In this document: positions 1 to 7,731 of the stretch, one piece after another | How the letters are laid out: the number at the start of each line of letters is the position of its first letter | How positions within the stretch are numbered: position 1 is the stretch's first letter | Origin: an uncultured Clostridia bacterium | Lineage (GTDB): Bacteria > Bacillota > Clostridia > TANB77 > CAG-508 | Direction of reading: 5' to 3' | Assembly: GCA_948745425.1 (NCBI GenBank) | Contig: CAPZDM010000047.1 | Span: forward strand, 1-12,793 | DNA: 12,793 nt | Notes under the pieces: model-generated | The model's database searches: none | Told to the model about the DNA's origin: nothing | The model's input: the letters and a program-made list of their open reading frames with translations, nothing else | Position numbers and translations under genes: made by a program

Positions 1-112
1 TTGTGAATTCTGCTAATGTTTCTAGTTGTCTTATGATTTTACTATTTTCATAAATACTTGCTTTAACTGATGTATCGTGTTGTAAGTCTTGTCTAATCTC
101 AATTAAGTGCAT
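1..112 (-). CDS. Partial small protein downstream of Rep, unrecognised
   Basis: An open frame begins at an ATG (112-110) and runs off the left edge, giving about 37 residues that begin MHLIEIRQDLQHD. A purine-rich AGGGGTGG lies five bases ahead of the ATG and is a convincing ribosome binding site. The segment is charged and looks helical, with no membrane stretch. It follows the Rep gene on the same strand about 110 bases downstream, so it may belong to the same replication or mobilisation module. I do not recognise the family, and only the N-terminus is visible. Confidence 0.5.
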   Translation of the reverse strand, partial: MHLIEIRQDLQHDTSVKASIYENSKIIRQLETLAEFT

Positions 113-140
113 ATAACCACCCCTAACATAAATTTGAAAG

Positions 141-162
141 TTCTAATCTGGAAAAATTAGAA
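141..162 (-). terminator. Weak inverted repeat after the Rep gene
   Basis: TTCTAAT at 141-147 pairs with ATTAGAA at 155-161 around an eight-base loop. It lies between the Rep stop and the next gene on the minus strand. The stem is AT-only apart from one C-G pair and lacks a clear T run, so it could be a weak attenuator or a chance repeat. Confidence 0.25.
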
Positions 163-224
163 TTTGTGCATTGTACTTTTTTAGTACCTGCTCATTAATA
201 TTTTACATTTTCTTTTTAGAAATT

Positions 225-2078
225 CTAAAATTCTATATGTCTATCTCTTGGTCTATATTCTGCTTTTGTTTCTTTCTCTGGTTCTGATGGTGGTGCTAAT
301 TCTTTATCTGTAATATCAAAATATTTTGCTTGTGCATTTTCTTGTATCAATGTATATAAACTTTCTAAACTATCAAATTCACAACTATTGTCCAATGTAA
401 CTGGGTTTATTCCCAGCTCGCTTAACATTTTTATATAGTTATCTACTGTCGCACTGCTCCAAGTTTTATAATTACAATGCTTTGTATTATTTACAATTTC
501 TTTATTATCTTTTGCAATTACATTTGCTACACCATACTTTTTTACTACTTTCAAAAATAGTATTAGTTTGGTTTTCCAATTCTCTGTATGTGCTGATTTT
601 TTCAGTATTTTTAGTTCTTCTTGTAAGTTATATTTTGGGTTTCCTGATACTTTTAATAAATTTATTCCTAATGCTTCTAATTCTTTAATATATGCTTCAA
701 CCGTTGCTCCACACCACATTTGATGTTCATTCTCTTTCTTGCTAGTGGTTACACCACTTATGCCATATTTATTTACTGCTCTTATAAATTCTTTTAAATG
801 TTTCTTTTCACAATTTGTATTTTCTTCCGCTTCTTCAATCATTTTCTCTGCAATCCTTAATTTATAATATTTACCCTCATATAGAAAATCCTTTAAGAAT
901 TCAAAATAGTGTTTATTCATACTCTCTCGATTCCAATATGCACATAAATCCCTATTTAATAATAATTTATCATTTAAATCCATTTCTACTAATTTACATA
1001 TTTTCTGCTCCTCTTGTTCTAATAACCCCTCAATCATTAGGTCTATTGTCATTTCTTGTTCTGCCATTTCTTCATTCATTAGCTTTATTATTGTTGCTTG
1101 CTCTCTTTCATGCTCTCCTATATCCTCAATCATTAGTTCTATTGTCATTTCTTGACGCTCTAAATCTTCTATATCTATATTTAATAAATCCCTTGGGTAC
1201 TTATTATTTAAGTTTTCATAAATTGACATATTTGATCTTCTTTCTAATTCTCTATTTAACTTGCATTTTCTTGCTTTTAATTTGTGTACTTTATTTAATT
1301 CTTTTAATAATTTATCTACCTCTTTCTGTATTTGGCTTCTATTATCATATTTATTGATAATTTTAATACTTTCACTTTGTATTAACTTTTTAGTATTTTG
1401 CACCTCAATCCTAAAAACATTTTTGTAAAATTTATAATAGGGTGGGTGCTTCTCTTGGTATTCTGCTAAACTTATTTCATTCTTTTGATGTTCCTCTTTG
1501 TATCTTTCAAAATATTTAATTCTTTCACATTGGTATTTGTCATATATATTTATTTTCTTCTGTCCGTTTTTAGATGTTAAATAAATTGATGTTTCGTATT
1601 CATTTATTCTACTTATGTATTGATAACTACTTCTATGCTTATCTAATTGATGTAAATATTCATACATAACTTTATAATCCATTTCCAAATCTACGCAATA
1701 ATCAATACGATGTAATTTTAATCTAAAATAATCTATATTCAATGCTTCTGCTACTGCTTGTTTTACTTTTTCAATATAAGTATCTCTATCACTTAGTAAG
1801 ATGTCTGTTTTTTGTAAAACTCTATGTACATTTGCAATTAAAACTATGCAATGGAAATCCTTATAATACTGAAAAAGAATATTGTTATATTCAAATTCTA
1901 TTCCTTGGCTTATTAAGTTTGGGTCATTTACATTTGTTGCTTTTCCATATTTCCTATAATAGTTACCATAGGCATCTTTTCTATATTGAAACATTTTATA
2001 TACAATTCCTAAATCTACCACTCTTGATAAATCCAATTTACCAATTCCATATACTATAAAATTTATACTATCTATCAT
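225..2078 (-). CDS. Replication initiator-like protein (Rep_trans or phage II/X type) with internal duplications
   Basis: Probably a rolling-circle replication initiator of a plasmid, satellite phage or integrated element. The N-terminal 230 residues carry features typical of Rep_trans and filamentous-phage gene II/X proteins: MIDSINF at the start, RIDYCVD at 124-130, INIYDKYQ near 177-183 and FRIEVQ at 222-227. Residues about 250-285 are rich in Lys, Glu and Leu and likely coiled coil. Residues 309-357 are three tandem units of about 16 residues (MTIELMIE, ATIIKLMN, MTIDLMIE cores). The C-terminal part holds two copies of a module (about 428-475 and 507-560) sharing KYG, W..ATV..YI and LGIN. 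The start is firm: AGGGGG lies eight bases before the ATG. At 617 residues it is longer than usual for the family, the extra length being the repeat-bearing C-terminal half. I cannot point to the catalytic tyrosine with certainty. Confidence 0.65.
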   Translation of the reverse strand: MIDSINFIVYGIGKLDLSRVVDLGIVYKMFQYRKDAYGNYYRKYGKATNVNDPNLISQGIEFEYNNILFQYYKDFHCIVLIANVHRVLQKTDILLSDRDTYIEKVKQAVAEALNIDYFRLKLHRIDYCVDLEMDYKVMYEYLHQLDKHRSSYQYISRINEYETSIYLTSKNGQKKINIYDKYQCERIKYFERYKEEHQKNEISLAEYQEKHPPYYKFYKNVFRIEVQNTKKLIQSESIKIINKYDNRSQIQKEVDKLLKELNKVHKLKARKCKLNRELERRSNMSIYENLNNKYPRDLLNIDIEDLERQEMTIELMIEDIGEHEREQATIIKLMNEEMAEQEMTIDLMIEGLLEQEEQKICKLVEMDLNDKLLLNRDLCAYWNRESMNKHYFEFLKDFLYEGKYYKLRIAEKMIEEAEENTNCEKKHLKEFIRAVNKYGISGVTTSKKENEHQMWCGATVEAYIKELEALGINLLKVSGNPKYNLQEELKILKKSAHTENWKTKLILFLKVVKKYGVANVIAKDNKEIVNNTKHCNYKTWSSATVDNYIKMLSELGINPVTLDNSCEFDSLESLYTLIQENAQAKYFDITDKELAPPSEPEKETKAEYRPRDRHIEF

Positions 2079-2357
2079 TTTAAATCCCCCTAAAATTTTT
2101 AAAACCTAAAATCCATAAAAGTATTGATATATTAGTATTTACAAGTTATATCTATATATAATTTTTTAAATAAATATATATATATAATTTATCTGCTCTA
2201 TATTCTTCTGTTGCTTCTATAAAAATAAATCCTATTGACTTATGGCTTCTGCTAGTGTTAAAATTACAAAAAAATAAAACTTGCTTCTATTTTAACAAGT
2301 TCTACTTAATTTATTTCTTTCTTACTCTCCCTTGTGTTTTAAGTATAGTGTAACTGA
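2079..2357. other. Rep upstream region, possible origin
   Basis: No gene was found here. The stretch holds a long run of alternating AT (about 2150-2190), three copies of a GCTTCT core (near 2213, 2244 and 2283), and an inverted repeat AACTTG (2278-2283) with CAAGTT (2296-2301). Its position just upstream of a replication initiator makes a double-strand origin or the rep promoter plausible, but I see no recognised nick site. Confidence 0.25.
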
Positions 2358-2650
2358 TATATACATACAAATGAATGGATTACTACTCCTCTTCTTATGA
2401 AATTTACTGAAAACTTTTTGAGATCTTATGTAGATAATGGATATATATATGGTTATAGTACAAATTATATTTTTAATAATTATTCTATTTATATTGTTCC
2501 AATGGTTAATCCTGATGGCGTTGATTTAGTAACAGGTGGAATTGATAAAAATTCTTCATATTACACTCGTGCAAGAAATATTGCTAATAGTTTTCCTGGA
2601 ATTCCTTTTCCTTATGGTTGGAAAGCTAATATCTCTGGTGAAAGTTTGAT
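2358..2650 (+). pseudogene. M14 zinc carboxypeptidase internal fragment
   Basis: This is a remnant of an M14-family peptidase of the cell-wall gamma-D-glutamyl endopeptidase type. Read in the frame of codon ATA at 2361, it begins IHTNEWITTPLLMKF, which includes the zinc motif HxxE. It continues with VPMVNPDGVDLVTGG and ends PYGWKANISG, all family hallmarks. A TGA at 2355-2357 closes the frame on the left. After KANISG the expected VDLNL block is lost and the frame drifts to a stop at 2702. Both the N-terminal part and the C-terminal catalytic part are missing. An ATG at 2397 lies inside the domain and is not a real start. It is the only plus-strand coding remnant here and was probably left by insertion or deletion. 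Confidence 0.8.
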
Positions 2651-2729
2651 TAACTTCCACCTTAAATGTTATATAAATAGAATCTCTTCTCTTTATGATT
2701 AATAACTTAAAAAATCAATATTTAATCTA

Positions 2730-3449
2730 TTATTCATGCTTTTTATATTCTCCATTTTCATATACAAATAAATCTCCTTCTTTTGCAGTTTCATATAAAT
2801 CTTTTGGGAATTTTATTTCTTCAACTCCTTCTATCCCACCACCCGAGACATTATTTAGGTCATATAACCATATTCTTCCTGAATATTTTTCGCCTACTTC
2901 ATAAACATGTGCATCAATTCTTTTACTTTCTAGATACTTATTTTGTTCTTTTATTTTTTCTTTAATCATACTATTTATTTCTTTACTAACTTCTTTCGTA
3001 GCCTCTACATCTAATATGAAACCTCCACCTTTTTTCCTTAAAACACTACCCAATTTGCTGCCAACTGGTAATTCTTCCACCAATTTCGTAAGCACTTCAT
3101 GACTTCTATTTATATCACAATAAGATAAGTTGTATGCATTATTTTGATTTGTAGATGTATCATATATATAGAACATTTCTCCTTTTTCTTTTGTATCTTT
3201 AGCATAGTTCTGTAATATTTTACTTCTTTGGCTAAACATTTCATCTCTAAATTTTACAATTATTTTTTCATCATATAGTGTTAAATCTTCATCTAAGTTT
3301 AAGTCGTTCCATTTATTATCATCATTATATATCTTATTGGTACTATCTAAATTATTTTCCAAATAATTTGAAAGCTCCTTTATAAAATTTTGCACAAATT
3401 TATTCTCCTTTAAGTTGTTAAAAATACTATTTACTAAGTCTAAATTCAA
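2730..3449 (-). CDS. Hypothetical protein next to a secreted nuclease
   Basis: A 239-residue, highly charged protein that I do not recognise with confidence. It starts at a TTG (3449) with AAAGGAG nine bases upstream. Residues 1-60 look helical, and about 150-180 is a charged Lys/Glu helix. The last 50 residues (RIWLYDLNN, GGGIEGVEEIKFP, AKEGDLFVYENGEY) resemble the small beta-rich DUF3006-like pattern in which a 'KEGD' turn precedes the C-terminus. No signal peptide or membrane segment is evident, so it is probably cytoplasmic. It lies 126 bases downstream of the nuclease gene on the same strand, so a regulatory or protective role towards it is conceivable but unproven. The only CGG triplet (2845-2843) is out of phase. 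Confidence 0.7.
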   Translation of the reverse strand: MNLDLVNSIFNNLKENKFVQNFIKELSNYLENNLDSTNKIYNDDNKWNDLNLDEDLTLYDEKIIVKFRDEMFSQRSKILQNYAKDTKEKGEMFYIYDTSTNQNNAYNLSYCDINRSHEVLTKLVEELPVGSKLGSVLRKKGGGFILDVEATKEVSKEINSMIKEKIKEQNKYLESKRIDAHVYEVGEKYSGRIWLYDLNNVSGGGIEGVEEIKFPKDLYETAKEGDLFVYENGEYKKHE

Positions 3450-3490
3450 TAGACATCACTCCTTTGTTTCATTTTTTACTAATTGGAAAT

Positions 3491-3510
3491 CTACTATTGA
3501 TAAATAGTAG
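3491..3510. repeat. Perfect hairpin between nuclease and downstream gene
   Basis: CTACTATT (3491-3498) pairs perfectly with AATAGTAG (3503-3510) around a four-base loop. It lies in the 126-base gap between two minus-strand genes. There is no T run directly after the stem on either strand, so a processing site, weak terminator or operator are all possible. Confidence 0.4.
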
Positions 3511-3575
3511 TTAGAACTAAACTAAGAGTGATTATATATTATTTTACATAAATTTACAATAGTTTTTATGAATTT

Positions 3576-4337
3576 TTACTCTGCATGACTTTCTCCTGTT
3601 GCATAATCAATTACTATTCCTGGTTGCACATTATAACAATACACATTAAAGTGTACTCCTTGTCCATTATCTTCAATAGACCAACTTTCCATCTGTACTC
3701 CACTTGCCAATAAATTACTTCCTTTATAAATAGGTGTTACTCTATATAAAACATGATTATTTTCGTTTTTCTCAATATATTCCACTATTTGATTTTCGAA
3801 AGGTAACATTCCTTCAGTATTTAAATATCTTGTTCCTGTTATTAGATTTTGTTTATTTCCGTTTTCTCCAGCAAGTTGCCAACCAATTAAATGGCATCTG
3901 TTATATAAATATTTGTCTTTAATTAGATTATCATATCTTTTTTGCACCCATCCTGACAAATCTTTTATATTTCCTATTTCTCCTCGTTTTTCATTTTCTT
4001 TTGGCATTATTTCTTTACATATATTAGCATATGCAACCCCACTTCTACCAAATTCATCCCAGTCACTATAATTCTCAAAGGCTTTAGTTGTATAATCTTT
4101 TTCTGTAAAATATGGTATATTGTTGTTTATTTCTACATGTGGTATCGATGTATATTCTGGAATAGTGGATAAATCAAAACTTGTTTTTACATTTGAAATT
4201 ATATTTTCTGTATTATTTGTATTTAAATTTTGTATATTTTGACTTATGTATCCTATAGCAATAATACAAATTAATAATGTGATCGAAACCATAAGTTGCC
4301 AAAGTTTTTGATGTTTGTTTTTTATTTTGCTCATCAT
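3576..4337 (-). CDS. Membrane-anchored or secreted DNA/RNA non-specific endonuclease
   Basis: A His-Asn type (beta-beta-alpha metal) nuclease of the streptococcal DNase-like branch. Residues about 13-31 form one hydrophobic segment (LMVSITLLICIIAIGYI) after a Lys-rich start, a signal peptide or anchor placing the rest outside the cell. The catalytic core is NRCHLIGWQLAGEN (from residue 145), with His148 as the expected general base where classical members have DRGH, followed by NLITGTRYLN supplying the metal-binding Asn. The end, VQPGIVIDYATGESHAE, is typical of this Firmicute subfamily. Length (253) is normal. AGAGGTG precedes two adjacent ATGs (4337 and 4334); either could start. It may degrade external DNA or act in DNA uptake or competition. 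It lies 42 bases downstream of the recombinase gene, probably as element cargo. Confidence 0.85.
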   Translation of the reverse strand: MMSKIKNKHQKLWQLMVSITLLICIIAIGYISQNIQNLNTNNTENIISNVKTSFDLSTIPEYTSIPHVEINNNIPYFTEKDYTTKAFENYSDWDEFGRSGVAYANICKEIMPKENEKRGEIGNIKDLSGWVQKRYDNLIKDKYLYNRCHLIGWQLAGENGNKQNLITGTRYLNTEGMLPFENQIVEYIEKNENNHVLYRVTPIYKGSNLLASGVQMESWSIEDNGQGVHFNVYCYNVQPGIVIDYATGESHAE

Positions 4338-4379
4338 TTACACCTCTTATTTTTTACTTTTTATCATATTAGCACAAAA

Positions 4380-6041
4380 TTAATTACTAATCAATTTTTG
4401 TCCATCTAAAATTTCTTCTATTTTAATAAATTCATTTATATTTTCATTTATTGTATTTAGTGGTGCAAAGTTGAATGAAATAAAAACATTTTTATCTTTG
4501 TCTATCTCAATTTTATCTATTATTCTAAATAGACAAGATTTATCTATTTCTTTCATTTCTAAAAAATCATTTATTATTTTATTCATTTGTTCTTCATCAT
4601 TTTTATTTTTGATAGATTGTTGTCCTTGTAATGATTGAAATCTATCCATTAGCTCGCTTTTTTCATTAGTTAGTTTGTCTCTTTGGTTAACAAATGTCGT
4701 AGATATTCTTGTAAAATCAATATCAGTCAGTATGCCATTTAATTTATCGTTATATAAACTATCTAAGTTTTTATTAATATCAGCTATTTTAATATCTATT
4801 TTTTCAATTTGCTTTTTTACAGATGTCATTAAATCAATTGATTTGTCTTTTACTTTTTTATAAGTTTCTTCTAACATAGTACGATTAGCATATATTTTGC
4901 ATACTTGCCTTACTATCTCTAATATTCTTTTTTCAAACTTTGGATAATTCAAATTTCGTACATAACAACCTCTTTTTTGATAACCTGTATCTACTATATA
5001 TGGAATTTTTGGTCTAGTACTATTATGATTTACTTTTAATACAATTTGCATTTGCCAACCGACAATGTTTGCAGTATATTAGTCCTCGCAGTAGATAGTC
5101 ATATTGTTTTACAACTTTTTTAGCTCGTTCTTTATGTATTACTTGGGCTTTTTCAAATATGTCTTTATCAATAATTGCTTCATGTGTATTATTCACTCTT
5201 ATACGTCTTTCTTTTTCTACTTTACGAAGTTTTTTTACTTTATATGAAACAACAGATACCTTATTTTGAACCGTATTGCCTATATAAACTTCGTTTTTTA
5301 ACATATCGCATATAGTAGTTGCATTCCAAAAGTAATTAGTCTTATTTTCATTTTGAAGGATACCAGTTTTCCTATATCCAGATGGACTTAAATAATGATT
5401 TTTGTTTAAGTATTCAACAATTAATTTGCTTCCAGTTCCATTTACATACATATCAAATATTTTTCTTACCACATCTGAAACATTATTATCAATAACTAAT
5501 TTATTTTTATTGTTTGAATCTTTTTTGTATCCGATATGCTGGTGTACTGCATAAGTATTCTCCTTGCTTTTGTTTTTCCTTAAAAACACTTCTAACCTTT
5601 TTTGATATATCCTTTGCATACATATCATTTAGAATTGCTTTAAATGGTGTAATGTCATTATTTACTGTTTCGCTATATGTATCTATCCCATCGAGTATTG
5701 AAACATACCTAACCCTGTTTTCTGGAAAATAATTTTCTATGTAATATCCTGTTTTTATATAATCTCTTCCAAGTCTTGATAGATCTTTGGTTATTACCAT
5801 ATTAATTTTTTGACTTTCAATATCTGCAATTAATCTATTAAACTCTGGTCTATCAAATGTAGTTCCGTGAAACTCCATCATCAACATATTCATCTACAAT
5901 ATTTAAATCCTGCTCCTTTAAATATCTTTCAATTATCTTTCTTTGATTACCTATACTTTCACTTTCTTGTTTGTCGCCATCTTCACGAGATAACCTTATA
6001 TACATTCCTACTTTATAGTTTTTAGTTATTAGTTTAAACAT
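4380..6041 (-). CDS. Large serine recombinase, frame restored by three +1 shifts at CGG
   Basis: A site-specific recombinase of the TndX/TnpX/CcrB class, which integrates and excises elements. The reading frame changes three times, always +1, at CGG codons 5867-5865, 5533-5531 and 5061-5059. Skipping one C each time restores conserved text: DDGVS|GTTFDRP, STPAY|GYKKD and CKHC|GWQMQIV. The joined product has 552 residues: resolvase catalytic domain (about 11-165) with nucleophile Ser18 in YIRLSRED, recombinase domain (about 180-290), zinc ribbon starting at CKHCG, a coiled coil and a C-terminal domain. Length matches intact family members. The likely start is ATG 6041 (AAGGAG four bases ahead) rather than the ATG at 6056. 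The 47-residue gene at 6093-6236 is just upstream. Without the shifts the chain would end before the catalytic domain is complete. Either it is decoded by programmed shifting or it is a pseudogene; the identical pattern at all three sites favours decoding. Confidence 0.85.
5059..5061 (-). other. +1 frameshift site, TGT-CGG-TTG (recombinase zinc ribbon)
   Basis: The incoming frame reads HC-R-LANAN and stops soon after. Skipping the C gives HC-G-WQMQIVLK, the expected zinc-ribbon text. The quadruplet is CGGT. Confidence 0.85.
5531..5533 (-). other. +1 frameshift site, TAT-CGG-ATA (recombinase domain)
   Basis: The incoming frame reads STPAY-R-IQKRFKQ and stops. Skipping the C gives STPAY-G-YKKDSNNK, the conserved start of the recombinase domain. 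The quadruplet is CGGA. Confidence 0.88.
5865..5867 (-). other. +1 frameshift site, TCA-CGG-AAC (recombinase catalytic domain)
   Basis: The incoming frame reads DDGVS-R-NYI and stops. Skipping the C gives DDGVS-G-TTFDRPEF, a hallmark of resolvase catalytic domains. The quadruplet is CGGA. Confidence 0.9.
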
Positions 6042-6092
6042 TTCACTCCTTCCCATAAAAATATTTACAGTACTATTATCATAACGTGGTCT

Positions 6093-6236
6093 TTATATTT
6101 TGTCAGCTCTTTTTTCAATATTTTTATTATCAGTTTTCTTTTCAGTAAAATCGTAAAACATTTTACAAATAACTTTATCAATAGGTTGTTTTGCTTTATT
6201 AAATTTACAGTATATTTTGATATCTTCCTTTTTCAA
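6093..6236 (-). CDS. Small 47-residue protein preceding the recombinase
   Basis: A short gene starting at a TTG (6236) with AGAGGTG six bases upstream and ending in TAA at 6095-6093. The product begins MKKEDIKIYCKFNK, continues QPIDKVICKMFYDF and ends KNIEKRADKI. It is basic, with two cysteines and no membrane segment. Small proteins with a YCKFN...IDK..CK.F pattern are, from memory, common just upstream of large serine recombinase genes in Firmicute mobile elements, which supports it as real; the function is unknown. It ends 52 bases before the recombinase start, so the two are probably co-transcribed. A candidate promoter lies at 6287-6315. Confidence 0.7.
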   Translation of the reverse strand: MKKEDIKIYCKFNKAKQPIDKVICKMFYDFTEKKTDNKNIEKRADKI

Positions 6237-6286
6237 AGTAAACACCTCTTAAGGCATATATATTAAAATTTAAATATGATATGCGT

Positions 6287-6315
6287 ATAATGAAAATTTT
6301 GTATTTACACATCAA
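6287..6315 (-). promoter_or_regulatory. Candidate sigma-A promoter for the recombinase unit
   Basis: On the minus strand TTGATG (6315-6310) is followed after 17 bases by CATTAT (6292-6287). The -35 keeps the TTGA core and the -10 matches four of six positions. It lies about 50 bases upstream of the 47-residue gene. Chance matches are easy in sequence this AT-rich. Confidence 0.35.
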
Positions 6316-6383
6316 ACTATAAAGAGTATACTTTGCTTTTGAAGATTTTTATTAAAATGGGTACAGAAAAAGAAATTTGGGTA

Positions 6384-6416
6384 GAAAAAAAGATGAAACT
6401 TTTAAAATTTCATCTT
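6384..6416 (-). terminator. Intrinsic terminator of the defence operon
   Basis: A nine-base-pair perfect stem (6390-6398 with 6408-6416) around a nine-base loop. Read on the minus strand it is followed by a continuous T run, the classical intrinsic terminator form. It lies about 230 bases downstream of the HEPN gene stop. Confidence 0.7.
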
Positions 6417-6419
6417 TTC

Positions 6420-6445
6420 AAATCAAAAAAGTACTTTTTTGATTT
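6420..6445. repeat. Perfect 26-base palindrome
   Basis: Positions 6420-6432 are the exact reverse complement of 6433-6445, centred on GTAC and flanked by A6/T6 runs. It sits directly beside the terminator at 6384-6416. It could be a second bidirectional terminator or a DNA-binding or recombination site. Confidence 0.6.
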
Positions 6446-6520
6446 CGAACTAATCTATACTTAAAATTTTTCAATTTTATCTTTATAATCACATTCAATA
6501 TTTATAGGATCATTTTTAAT

Positions 6521-6603
6521 GCCCAAAGTTCGCCAGCTTGGTGTCTTGACACCCTTTTCGCTGTTTAGGAGAAAATCTCCTAATACCTTTTTAGCCCGCT
6601 GGG
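6521..6603. ncRNA. Candidate structured RNA or dispersed palindromic repeat
   Basis: This segment is clearly richer in G and C than its surroundings. GGTGTC (6540-6545) pairs with GACACC (6548-6553), AGGAG (6567-6571) with CTCCT (6577-6581), and CCAGC (6533-6537) with GCTGG (6598-6602) can close both into a branched fold. An open frame crosses it but lacks a ribosome binding site. From memory, similar translated text (GVKTPSWRTLG) turns up as small spurious frames in Firmicute genomes, which would fit a dispersed repeat. I cannot say which strand is active. Confidence 0.35.
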
Positions 6604-6645
6604 AGAAGATTTTTAATATAATAATTAATTGAATTTTACGTATTA

Positions 6646-7731
6646 TTATATATTGTTTGCTATACAAAAAAATTTGTCATTTTTAGTAATATTTCTATCT
6701 AGTTCAATTCCTATATCAATATTTTCGTTGTTACATTCTTCTATGTTTTTCTTATTTATTTGCAAATTTTGTATTTTCATTGCGTAAGCTTTCTTGTTTG
6801 ATTTAATTACATATATATAATCAAATCTTTTTAATTTTTGATTCATATTATTCAAACAAACCACTTTATTATTAAATACATTATATATTATTGACAATTC
6901 AATAAGTTTACCATTTGCATATAATACTGCATATAATTCATTTATAATAATATCTTTTATTGCTTTTCCAAATGCGATAAAAAAGTTAATATATACTTCC
7001 TTTATTGTTTGAATACTTAACCTATCATCTTCGTTCCATGAATGTGCTATTTCATTTCTTCGATTTACTAAGTCCTGCAAAGTATTAAATATAATTTTAG
7101 AATCTGAATTTGATAATATTCTTTTCAATTCTCTTTCATTTTTTATATCATTTTGTATTTTATAATACTCTTTATATTCTATAGTCTCTTTTACTTTTTC
7201 TAATAAGTTATTTATACCAATTTGTGCAAATAAGCTTACTAAAGCATTAATTCCTAGATTACCAGCATGAGTTATTAATATTCTATTATTTAAAGAATAT
7301 TCATCATTTTCATTTAAACAACTATATAAGTTATTTATTACATCCATTTCCATCAAATCATAATTTTTATATCGATTACTATTAGATAAAAAGTTTCCTG
7401 TTAGTCTTATATGATTTTCTAAAATCGGTTTCGGTAAATTAGTATATTTAATATTTGAATTTGATAATTTGTCTAGATATTTGGTTAGTATATTATCTAT
7501 ATAGTTTTCGTAACAACTGTACAAACTTATTATAATTGCATTATATATTACCTGAGAATTAGCATTATCTTTAATATATACTACAGTATCATAAAGCTCT
7601 TTCATATTTTTCATTTTCTCATTTGGAATTTTTGCTAACTTTCTTTCACTTTCTATCAAATTTATATAGTTATTAATTGATTCTAACCTGTTACAGAAAA
7701 TAGACAATTCTTCATTTATATCTTCACTCAT
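6646..7731 (-). CDS. HEPN-domain protein (MAE_28990/MAE_18760-like), DUF262 partner
   Basis: A 361-residue, mostly helical protein. The key motif is RRNEIAH at about 224-230, the RxxxxH signature of HEPN ribonucleases, followed by SW. An early helix-rich part (YSCYENYIDNIL near 71-82) fits the MAE_28990/MAE_18760-type HEPN family, which I recall being paired with DUF262 proteins. The last 90 residues look beta-rich and may be a separate sensing or binding domain. Its ATG overlaps the TGA of the DUF262 gene in ATGA, implying translational coupling and equal dosage. The likely role is an RNA-cutting effector or its controller in an anti-phage system. No signal peptide or membrane segment is seen. 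Family membership is motif-based; the role is inferred from neighbours. Confidence 0.75.
   Translation of the reverse strand: MSEDINEELSIFCNRLESINNYINLIESERKLAKIPNEKMKNMKELYDTVVYIKDNANSQVIYNAIIISLYSCYENYIDNILTKYLDKLSNSNIKYTNLPKPILENHIRLTGNFLSNSNRYKNYDLMEMDVINNLYSCLNENDEYSLNNRILITHAGNLGINALVSLFAQIGINNLLEKVKETIEYKEYYKIQNDIKNERELKRILSNSDSKIIFNTLQDLVNRRNEIAHSWNEDDRLSIQTIKEVYINFFIAFGKAIKDIIINELYAVLYANGKLIELSIIYNVFNNKVVCLNNMNQKLKRFDYIYVIKSNKKAYAMKIQNLQINKKNIEECNNENIDIGIELDRNITKNDKFFCIANNI

Larger units (their letters stand above)
6237..6645. other. Intergenic region with promoter, terminator, palindrome and structured segment
   Basis: About 400 bases without a gene I can defend. In order it holds a candidate promoter (6287-6315), an intrinsic terminator (6384-6416), a perfect palindrome (6420-6445) and a relatively GC-rich segment of nested inverted repeats (6521-6603). 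The open frame at 6461-6667 is not accepted as a gene. Confidence 0.6.

Noticed and set aside
815..1357. Long plus-strand open frame of 180 codons opposite the Rep gene.
   Set aside because: It is the antisense shadow of an AT-rich, Glu/Lys-rich gene, giving a Leu-rich low-complexity product with no ribosome binding site.
2397..2702. Treating the plus-strand frame from ATG 2397 as an intact small gene.
   Set aside because: M14 homology continues upstream of that ATG in the same frame (IHTNEWITTP), so the ATG is internal to a truncated peptidase.
6461..6667. Open frame of 68 codons on the minus strand with an in-phase CGG (Q-CGG-A) that would be a counterexample to the CGG rule.
   Set aside because: It lacks a ribosome binding site, begins inside the HEPN gene end, and its middle is a set of GC-rich inverted repeats better explained as a structured repeat. 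I do not count it as coding; if it were, it would be the one in-phase CGG read as Arg.
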